Of a DNA stretch of 64,000 nt, positions 55,890-64,000 are shown piece after piece. The position numbers were made by a program, and so were the translations under genes. Origin of the DNA: Lunularia cruciata (Eukaryota > Streptophyta > Marchantiopsida > Lunulariales > Lunulariaceae); assembly GCA_948567375.1 (NCBI GenBank), contig OX419761.1:41852501-41916500 (forward strand), written 5' to 3'. Each line of letters opens with the position of its first letter. Within the stretch, counting starts at the first letter, position 1. Under the pieces are notes generated by a model, which saw nothing but the letters and a program-made list of their open reading frames with translations, was not told the origin of the DNA and searched no databases.

Positions 55890-58150
55890 TAATCTAATAG
55901 TTTAATTGCTGCAATCTCTCCTCCTAGTAGCTCTTCATGGTCAAGGCATGCCTTGGGATTGGGAATCCCTAGCCTTCAATTTCTCCAAGGAGACTTCTAT
56001 TACCTCCTTTGTGATCTCCTCCAAATGGTCTTCAGTCATCTCCATCCTTGCTAGAATGGTTGTCTTCTCTAGATTGAACGGGTTCAGTTGTTCTTTCAAC
56101 TCAACCACATTTTCTTCCGGAATGGTTGCCTTCTACTTCTCACATTTTTTCTGCTTTTGCTTCAAGGTCTCTGCAAGTTTCTTTGTTTGGATTTCAGCTA
56201 CTTGCAGCTCCTTTTGATTGCAAACTTCCGCTATCACTAGAACTTTATCTACTCCGTCCTTGAGCATCAATCTCTTCCTCTTGGGATTTTATCTGTTCTT
56301 CTAGCTTGAGTAGCTGACGTGTTTCTTCCTCCTTCAGGTCAGACATCTTCTTCCTCAATACTCTTTCTTCCTATATCTCCTTCTCCAGAGACTTACTTCC
56401 TTCTTTGAGTTTGGTTGCTCCTGTACTAGGTCATTGTTTGTTTCCCCATCGCCAAATGATGGGCATAAACTTCTTTCAATTCTTCCCTTGCCTTCATCTT
56501 TTCTTTGGTTGCTCCTTGCACAAGTTGGTGAAGATGTTGGATGAGGTTACATAGTCTATGGTTCCCTTCTTAGACTCTACATAGATATGAGAAGGTGCTC
56601 CATTAATTCAAGAGCCATGCCCACCTTGTATACTATTAGTTAGGAAAGTGGCACTACTACAATTTGCCTAATCTCCTTCTTGCTCAAGTGTTCTCCTAGT
56701 CTTGAACAAGGCAAAGGGTCCACTCTCTTCTCCTTTAATCTCTACAAAGATAGTAGGCCTTGCTACTCATATATCAATATTGTTTGGGTGGGTGTCTCTA
56801 TCTTGGATGACTCTTTGTCCTGCCTTAGGTCTTCCTTGTGAAGTTTGCCCTTGGCCTAAAGACTTGCCTTGTCTTGACAAGAACCTACATCTTCTGCCTC
56901 AAGTACCTCATCAACACAAAGGATTCCTTCTTCCCTCAACTCTACTTCTCCAACGGTTGGAAATAGAGTGGATTCCATCACCCCTTGACCCTATGCCATA
57001 CTTTTCTTTGGGTTGGAAGGTATGGCTTTGTGATCATAGTGCCCAAGGGTGGGTGTTCTTTCTTCTATTAATAAGTTTGTCATATGAGGAGGTTTTGGGC
57101 TAGATAGATTATACTTCCCCACCTTCACAATCTTTGATTGCATCTTTGTCTAACAAAATGAAGATCCTAGTGCAAGACTGCTCTATAGTCATAGGTGTAG
57201 GATTTGGCTATGGTCCTGCTCCTCCTTCTTCTTGGACTTCTTCTCTATTCTCTTTTTCTTCCTCTATGAGGATTCTCCTAGTCTTCTTGGTGGCCTTTGC
57301 CTTTGGCCTAGCAAGGGTAGTGGGTCATTTCCGAGGTATGGGCTATGTAACAATCTCTTCTTGCCTCTACTTCTCAAAACCCAAGATGTTGTAGGCTTCC
57401 TTAACTTCCACATATTTCTTGTGTGAGCAAACTCTGTCTCTACCTTGATGTATTTTTGGACCATAAGCACTCTCTCCTAAGGCTTGCCAAAATGTCCTTT
57501 AGGGAAGAGTGGTCTAAGTACTTCTTTTCTTCTAGGGATAGAAATCCCATGCCCAAGTAGAAATGGACAACAAAGAGGGATATTAGAAGTAGTCCTCCTT
57601 CTTTGTACATTGTCTCCATGAGTTCTCTTATCCTTGCCCATAATATTGCTACCTAAGTTATAAGTTTCTATATATGCTATAAGTTTCTCCTAATACAAGT
57701 ACTTAGAGAGAATGGCCTAGTTGTTATTCTTCTAAAGTAATTGTTGTTTGGATTTGAACAAGTTCATGGCTAAATCAACTAAGATCCTCCTTGCAAGATC
57801 CTTAATTCTGAGGACAAACCAACCTGTTGTTGGTCTTCCTACCTCTAAATGTGGCTTTGAATTTGGCCTCAAAGGTCAAATCAGGTTGAGACCACATGTT
57901 GTCTAGAGTCATGCCATCTAGGGGTGAATTGGTAGGGTCCAACACTCTTTGCCAATGTTCTTTTGTCTAGGCAAAGAGGTTTCCTCTAAAACTTACTAGC
58001 TCTAGATCCTGATTATCTTGAATCTCATGCAACATTGCATGATCACTCAATTCCCAATTCAATAACAAGAATTTGAGTTGCTTGTTCCAAACTAGTTCCT
58101 ATACAGACTAGTTCCTATCTACAATACAGATCCCTCTTAACTAAAATTGA
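55890..58150 (-). pseudogene. Gag-like coiled-coil protein remnant, copy G9
   Basis: The minus strand at ~57650-57520 reads LLLISLFVVHFYLGMGFLSL then EEKKYLDHS, the family motif. The middle at 57470-56700 is charged and Pro-rich in broken frames. A coil follows from about 56580 to 55900. With the R terminus at 54608, it shows the family order: motif domain, middle, coil, tail, terminus. Confidence 0.5.
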
Positions 58151-58585
58151 GGACTCAATGATGAACTTTGGAGCCCTACATATCCTTTGTTATGCATTCA
58201 GGATAATGACTTCCTTTCTTTAATGTCCTCTCATCATTCCTCACTCTTATTTACTCTTTCCGCTTCCCTTGTTGCAACAACTCCCTCCAAATGCAAAGGA
58301 CTGAGCAGAAGTTTTTCACATAGGGTTAAGGAAGCAAGGTTGATCTTGCCTAGATGGATTCTGCCAAAAGTGAAAAGGGTTTTAAGCTCCAGATGGATAT
58401 TTATCATGTTGGCCTAACCATTATGATCTTTTGGTAAGTGTGCACTTTGGTGAGCCATTGTTACTCGCACATGTGAGCAGTTAGTAGAATCAAAAGGTCC
58501 TTAATTGTGGTTCTTGATCTGTTGATGCCATATTTCTGCATGAATCCTCAAGCAGAGGGGCATCCAAGGCAAAAGGCATTTCTGG
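58151..58585. other. Short spacer before C4, nothing recognised
   Basis: This is probably the 5' part of G9 or its target. No R terminus lies here, which argues against simple long terminal repeats for the G family. Confidence 0.35.
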
Positions 58586-59236
58586 TGTTAAGATGTGGAG
58601 CTTGATCCGTTTGATGTATCTCATGTGTGATGTTGAGATCCGCAGCTCAGATCGTCCACAAGATTTCTTGTTCAAGGCCGAGACAAGTGTTTGACAATCA
58701 AATGATGTGGAGGTGATACTTTGAGTGTTGCTTGTTCTCATTTTGGTGTGTGCAACAGTAGAGAAAAAACCATATGACCTGCAGAGTGATGCTTTTTCAT
58801 GAGTTGAATGGAGGTGTGCCTGTGAGAAAGATTTAATGGAATTTTGGTAACTTTGATTCGCATGAGGCTGGTTAAGAGAGGTCTGTTTTTTATCAGACAA
58901 GCAGGAGATAATCAGGAGAAGGGTGGATCAAGATAAGCACATGAACATAGCGGATTGGGAAAGAGTTGGTCAGGGCAGAGCTTCCAAATGATCTTTGTAA
59001 TCTGTATTGAAAGTTAGTAAAAATCCTGAATCTGTGTTGTTGTGGATGTAGGAGCAAGTGACTCTCAACCATGTTAAATCTTGTGCACCTATTGATGTGT
59101 GAGTACAATTTCTCTCTTTTCTTGGTCCTAAGATGTTTTTCCTTCCAATATATTTTTCTTTACTATGCAAGGTTGATCTCAATATATGTAGCTGAAGACC
59201 ATCCAAAGAGGAATAGTAAATCTGTAGAGATCCTCA
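58586..59236 (+). repeat. C4 5' LTR and PBS
   Basis: It runs from TGTTAAGATGTGGAGC to ...GATCCTCA (651 bp). It is followed after 5 bp by TGGTATTAGAGCG (59242-59254), the tRNA-iMet PBS with one change. Confidence 0.85.
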
Positions 59237-59282
59237 ATAATTGGTATTAGAGCGATAGGTTGAAGGAAAAATAGTGAGAGCA

Positions 59283-60070
59283 ATGGCAGGAGAGGAAGGA
59301 AAGGTCAGGATAGACAGATTTGATGGTAAGGACTTTGGTTTCTGGAAAATGCAAATAGAGGACTACTTGTATCAAAAAAAGTTTCATGTCCCTCTTGGAG
59401 GTATGAAACCAGAGCTCATATTACAAGAAGACTGGGATTTGATATATAGACAAGCTTTGGGTGTTGTCCTCTTGACACTAGCTAGAAATATGTTCAACGT
59501 TCTAGAGGAGAAGACTACAACAGGTCTACTAAAAGCTTTGTTTAATATGTATGGAAAACCATCTACTTCCAACAAGGTGTACTTGATGTGTCATCTTTTC
59601 AACCTGAAGATGAATGGAGGTTACTCTATCACATATCATATTAATGAGTTCAACCTGATCACAAGCCAATTGAGTTCAATGGAAGTCAGTTTCAAGTGTG
59701 TGCTTTAATTCTTCTGTCCTCTTTACCTGAAAGCTGGAGTGCAATTGTGACAGCTATAAGCAGTTCTTGTGGATCAAAAAAATTGAGGTTTGAGGAGATT
59801 TGAAATCTGATACTCAGTGAAGATATTAGAAGGAGAGAGTCAAGCATAAACTCTAGATTGGCCCTAAGTACTTTTGAAAATAGAGGACTAACTATGCTAC
59901 ATAATGACAATCAAAGTAGATCCAAGTCCAAGAGGAGAAGCAAATCCAGGTCAAAAGGTGATGAATGTTGGCATTGTGGCAAGAAGGGGCACAAAAGAAA
60001 GAACTGTTGGCTCATAAAGAAGAATCCAAGCAAGGGGCAGAATGAGGACTTAGTGAATACAGCTGCATAG
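59283..60070 (+). pseudogene. C4 Gag
   Basis: It starts at ATG 59283: RIDRFDGKDFGFWKMQIEDY, then LFNLKMNGGYSITYHINEFN, the copia Gag fold. A frame break at ~59705 follows KCVL; the sequence continues ILLSSLPESWSAIVTAISS in another frame with a stop. The CCHC knuckle CWHCGKKGHKRKNC lies at ~59965 in 59858-60070. Confidence 0.85.
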
Positions 60071-60490
60071 GAAGTCAATGATGTTTTGATCCTTAGTGCA
60101 AACAGTCTTATGGAGTCATGGAGTCTTGATTCAGGAGCTTCTTTTCAATCTATCTCATGAAAGGAGTGTATGTTGAATTACATTGCTAGTGATTTTGGCA
60201 AAGTTCATCTTGCAAATGATGAGCCTTTGGATATTGTGGGGAGAGGTGATGTTTATATTAAAATGCCTGATCAGTTTGTGTGGAAATTGAAGAATGTTAG
60301 GCATGTTCCAAGTTTGAAGAGGAATCTAATATCAATTGGGCAACTTGACATTGAAGGGTATGTCACAACCTTTGTAGGTGGTTCATGGAAAATCACCAAA
60401 GGCATTATGGTGGTTGCACTAGGGAACAAGCTATAGACTCTCTACATCACCAACAACACCAAGGAGATGGTGGCACTTGCAAACACAATA
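60071..60490 (+). pseudogene. C4 protease and pre-integrase linker
   Basis: The active site reads SWSLDSGASFQSIS at ~60118, an intact DSG triad followed by a TGA. 60170-60436 reads VRHVPSLKRNLISIGQLD, the conserved C-terminal protease block. It would process the polyprotein. Confidence 0.82.
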
Positions 60491-61337
60491 TCAAACGGTA
60501 ATCTCTAGCATTGCAGGCTTGGACATATGAGTGGAAAAGGCATGAAGGTAAAGAAGGACAAGCTACCAGATTTGAAAACCGTTGATGTAGGTTTTTGTGA
60601 AGATTGCATCTTTGGGAAGCAAAAAGAGGTTAGTTTCTTGAAGGGTGGAAGAGCACCTAGAATAGGGAAACTAGAGCTTGTATGTGTGGGGTCCTTCTCT
60701 AAGTGCATCTCTTGGGGGTTCACAGTATTACATCACCTTCATAGATGACTCAACCAAGAAGGTTTAGGTATATTTCTTGAAGTGAAAATCAGAGGTATTT
60801 GCCACTTACAAGAAGTGGAAAAGCTAGGTAAAAAATGAGTCTGGCGCAAAGCTAAAGCGACTAAGATCTGACAATGGTAGTAAGTATGACAATAGTAAGT
60901 TCAAGGAATTTTGTGTAGTACATGGAATCCAAATTGAGAAGACCTTATTGAGCACACCGTAGTAGAATGGAGTGGCTGAGTGCATGAATCACACTCTGAA
61001 TGAAAGAGCTAATAGCATGAGGATCCATGCTGCTCTGCCCAAGGTGTTTTGGGCTGAAGGAATCAACATTGCAACATACTTGATCAACAAAGGTCCATCA
61101 CCCTTAGACCATAAGCTACACAAAGAGGAGTGGATAGGAGAACCAATGAGTTTCTTGCACTTGAGAGTCTTTGGGTGTGTCTCTTATGTGCATGTCAGCA
61201 CAAAGAGAAGTGAAAAGTTAGATGTAAAGTCTAGGAATTGTTTCTTTATTGGATATGGTGCAAATGATTTTGGGTACAAGTTTTGGGATGTAGAGAGCAA
61301 GAAAATCATCACAAGCAAAGATGTGATATTCAATTAG
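60491..61337 (+). pseudogene. C4 integrase
   Basis: The GAG-pre-integrase block (CRLGHMSGKGMK, CEDCIFGKQKE) leads to the core. RSDNGSKYDNSKF at ~60875 holds a catalytic Asp. STP then a TAG (for the usual Q) and NGVAECMNHTLNERANS hold the catalytic Glu. The C-terminal part reads RVFGCVSYVHV and CFFIGYGANDFGYKFWD. Stops disrupt the frame at several points. Confidence 0.87.
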
Positions 61338-61579
61338 GGTCTCCTTTACAAAGATAGAAACATTTTGGATTCTGATTGTGTAGATAAGTAGAGCAAAGAA
61401 AAAAATCAGGTTGAGCTATAGGAGATAACATAAGGTGATGTTATCATATGGGTTTAGGGAAACTCTGAAGGCTCAAAAGCTACTCTACCACAACCTCAAC
61501 ATGTGCTCCACAATTGAGGAGATATACATGAATCACAAGACCACCAGTGAGGTATTCCCTCTCACTACATTACTTGCTA

Positions 61580-62395
61580 TTGGCAAATGGAGGTGAACTT
61601 GAATGTTATGAAGAAGCCATGCAAAGTGAAGACTCTATGAAGTAGGAGCTTGCCATGAAGGACGAGATGAGGTTCTTGGATAAGAATCAAACTTGAGAGC
61701 TCTGCTTACTACCAAAAGGCAAGAAGGCATTACATAACAAGTGGGTCTACAAGGTAAAAAGAGGAACATGGTAGTAGTAGATGGTACAAGGCAAGGTTAG
61801 TTGTGAAAGGATTCTAGCAAAAGGAGGGGATTGATTCTACTGAGATTTTTTCACCCATGGTCAAACACTCAACAATTAGAGTGGTTCTCAGTATAGTGGC
61901 GGCAAAAAACTTATATTTGGAGTAGATGGATGTCACTACTACTTTTCTATATGGTGAGATTGATGAAGAAATCTATGTGTAACAACCTGTTGGCTTTGCA
62001 GTCCCCAGCAAGGAGAGCTTGGTATGCAAGTTGCAAAAAAGCCTATATGGTCTAAAACAAGCACCAAGATTATGGTACAAGAAATTTCACAAGCTCATGA
62101 TCACTAGTAGATTCACAAGATATCAAGAGGATCAATGTTGTTATATCAAGTCTCTTGATAATAGTTTTATTATTTTACTTCTATGGTAGATTCACAAGAT
62201 ATCAAGAGGATCAATATTGTTATATCAAGTCTCTTGATAATAGTTTTATTATTTTACTTCTATATGTTGATGACATGCTGATAGTTGGACCTAACATACT
62301 AGAGGTTGAGAGATGGAAGAAAGAATTATCAAGAGAGTTTGCAATGAAGAACATGGGTGCAGAAAAGTAGATACTTGAGCTGAAGATTAAAAGGG
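61580..62395 (+). pseudogene. C4 reverse transcriptase
   Basis: MDVTTTFLYGEIDEEIYV, CKLQKSLYGLKQAPRLWYKK and LLLYVDDMLIVGPN (catalytic YVDD at ~62263) are all copia RT hallmarks. A 79-bp tandem duplication just before YVDD throws the frame, and several TAG/TGA codons replace conserved residues. Confidence 0.88.
62108..62265 (+). repeat. 79-bp tandem duplication inside C4 RT
   Basis: TAGATTCACAAGATATCAAG begins at 62108 and again at 62187. The copies differ at about two or three bases, so it is recent compared with the element. 79 is not a multiple of 3. Confidence 0.92.
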
Positions 62396-63222
62396 ACAAG
62401 GTGGCTAGAATGTTGAAGCTATCTCAAGGTAGCTACATTGGAAAAGTGATGGAAAGGTTCAACATGATAGATGAAAGACTTGTGAAGGCACCTTTGGCAA
62501 GTCACTCTAAGCTATCAAAGGAATAGTCGCCCAAGGATGATGAAGAGTTGAAGGATCCATCAAAGGTATCGTATGCTTTAGCTGTAGGCAGCCCCATGTA
62601 TGCAATGACATGTACTAGACTAGCTATTGCACATGTAGTGGGAGTTGTGAGCAAGTACATGGCCAATCCAAGAAGACAAGATTTGGAGGTTGTCAAATGG
62701 ATTTTGAGATAACTGAAAGGTACCAAAGAGATATGTTTGTGTTACAATAGAGGCAGCCATACTCTACAAGGTTTTGTGGATGCAGACTTGGGAGGTGATG
62801 TAGATACTAGAAAAAGCACCACATGGTATGTTTATACCATAGGTAGGACAACAATAAGTTGGTTCTCATAGTTGCAAAAGGTTGTTGCTTTTTCCACAAC
62901 TGAGGCAAAATATGTTGCAATTACAAAAGCTAGTAAGGAGATGATCTGGTTACAGAACCTTCTAAAGGAGCTAGGCAGAGAGCAAAATTATAGTGTTTTA
63001 TTCTCAAACAGTCAAAGTGCCATTCAGTTAGCAAAGAATCCAATGTTCCGTACTAGAACAAAACACATACAATTGAGATATCATTTCATCCAAGAGTTAC
63101 TTGAAGATGGCAATTTGTCACTTGAAAAGATTCAAGGTGCCAAGAACTTTGCTAATATGTTGACAAACATTGTCACTTTTGAGAAGTTAAGGCTATATAT
63201 AGCATCAATTTGCCTCCATTGA
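62396..63222 (+). pseudogene. C4 RNase H and pol C-terminus
   Basis: SPMYAMTCTRLAIAHVVGVV, FVDADLGGDVDTRKSTTWYV and KVVAFSTTEAKYVAITKASK carry the copia RNase H Asp and Glu residues. It ends with RTKHIQLRYHFIQELLEDGN. Stops occur at ~62526, 62710 and 62868. Confidence 0.87.
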
Positions 63223-63320
63223 TAACTAGATAGTAAGGCTACACCAAGTATGTAGATCAAGCACTCAAAGTTTACTATCTTTTCTTTTAAAGATATGTAG
63301 TCAAGAAGTATCAATCTCCG

Positions 63321-63333
63321 AGTGAGAGAAGGT
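63321..63333 (+). other. C4 polypurine tract
   Basis: AGTGAGAGAAGGT directly precedes the TG of the 3' LTR. Confidence 0.75.
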
Positions 63334-64000
63334 TGTTAGGATGTCAAGCTTGATCCATCCAATGTATCCCATCTGTGATGCTAAGATTTATGGCTTAGAT
63401 CATCCATGAGATTTCTTGTCCAAGGCTGAGATAGGTGTTTGACAATCTAGGATGTAAGGTGATACTTTGAGTGTGTGCTTCTTCTTGTTCTGGTGTGTGT
63501 GCAACAGTAGAGAAAAATGACCCTATGACTTGCAAAGTGAGGCCTTTTTCATGAGTTGAATAGAGATGCACATGTGAGAAAGATCTAGTGGAATTTTTGG
63601 TTACTTTGATTTACATGAGGCTGGTAAGAGAGGTCTGATTTTGATCAGACGAGCAGGAGATAATCAAGAGAAGGGTGGATCAAGATAAGCATAGGAACAG
63701 AGCGGACAGGGAAAGAGTTGGTCAGAGCAAAGCTTCCAAATCATTGTTGTAATTTTGAGTGAGCGTGAGTAAAAATCTTGAATCTGTGTTGTTGTGGATG
63801 GAGGAGCAAGTGACTCTGAACCACATTAAATCTTGTGCACCTAATGACGTGTGAGTACATTTCCTCTCTTTTCTCAGTCCCTAGATGTTTTTCCTTTGAT
63901 ATATTTTTCTTTATTACATAGGGTTGATCTCAATATATAGTTGAATCTCAATTTATGTAGTTGAAGACCATCTGAAGAGGAGTAGTAAATCTGTAGAGAT
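63334..64000 (+). repeat. C4 3' LTR (incomplete)
   Basis: It begins TGTTAGGATGTCAAGC and follows the 5' LTR to CTGTAGAGAT at the window edge. It contains a small duplication (TTGATCTCAATATATAGTTGAATCTCAATTTATG) absent from the 5' LTR. Confidence 0.85.

Larger units (their letters stand above)
58586..64000 (+). mobile_element. Ty1/copia element C4, LTR-bounded, degenerate (3' LTR cut by window)
   Basis: The order is 5' LTR, PBS, gag, protease, integrase, RT, RNase H, PPT, 3' LTR: the copia order, with integrase before RT. Every domain contains stops or shifts. The LTRs differ at many sites by eye, clearly more than those of Y2, so C4 is older. The base group before the 5' LTR is TCTGG; the 3' flank lies outside. 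Confidence 0.92.

Noticed and set aside
1-64000. CRISPR arrays, bacterial operons, rRNA or tRNA genes
   Set aside because: No regularly spaced repeats, ribosome-binding sites or cloverleaf-like segments were noticed. The content is typical of plant nuclear DNA.

Overview
This window looks like nuclear DNA of a land plant, probably a seed plant and perhaps a gymnosperm. It is AT-rich, has only two intact host genes in 64 kb, and is packed with old, nested, frame-broken retroelements. No bacterial, organellar, tRNA, rRNA or CRISPR features were seen. The lineage is inferred from gene family and repeat style and cannot be fixed from the sequence alone.

Host genes. Two two-exon genes encode secreted proteins of the plant Root_cap (late-embryogenesis-abundant-related) family. 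Gene A lies on the minus strand (16187-14744) and gene B on the plus strand (48083-49292). They share an N-terminal signal peptide, eight cysteines in the same pattern, one phase-1 intron at the same place, and the conserved CYDPRFVGGDG...FYFHG and VHNYQIT...FAHLQMQF blocks. Two exon-1 fragments of the same family (51738-51608 minus, 52495-52590 plus) make this a small broken-up gene cluster. A ~105-bp retroposon with target-site duplications sits in the intron of gene A and again beside one of the fragments. A ~108-nt foldback lies 225 bp downstream of gene B.

Left arm (1-13.9 kb), 17.9-23.6 kb, 35.4-44.2 kb and 54.6-58.2 kb. These hold at least nine decayed copies (G1-G9) of one unclassified repeat family. 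Its protein has an N-terminal domain with a recurring HFYLGLNLLN...ER...SHF/Y motif, an acidic/lysine-rich middle and a coiled-coil C-terminus. No reverse transcriptase or integrase was seen with it. Copies share a 3' terminus ending GGTTGTCACA, called R' here (R in the reverse complement). This is the best candidate for an undescribed element family.

Centre (23.6-35.4 kb). Two nested minus-strand Ty3/gypsy elements. The outer one (Y1, LTRs 23718-24152 and 34959-35376) keeps RNase H, integrase and a PHD-finger-like C-terminus. The inner one (Y2, 26403-34214, LTRs about 95% identical by eye) has gag, protease, RT, RNase H and integrase plus an extra zinc-knuckle ORF upstream of gag. A solo LTR of the Y2 family lies at 4677-5363.

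Ty1/copia remains are C1 (16853-17900, minus), C2 (41030-41930 and 44200-44765, minus, split by G8), C3 (53146-54607, plus, cut by G9) and C4 (58586 to past the window end, plus, LTR-bounded but full of stops and a 79-bp tandem duplication in RT). All mobile-element genes appear dead. The host genes lie in two low-repeat islands (about 13.9-16.85 kb and 44.77-53 kb) separated by about 28 kb of insertions.
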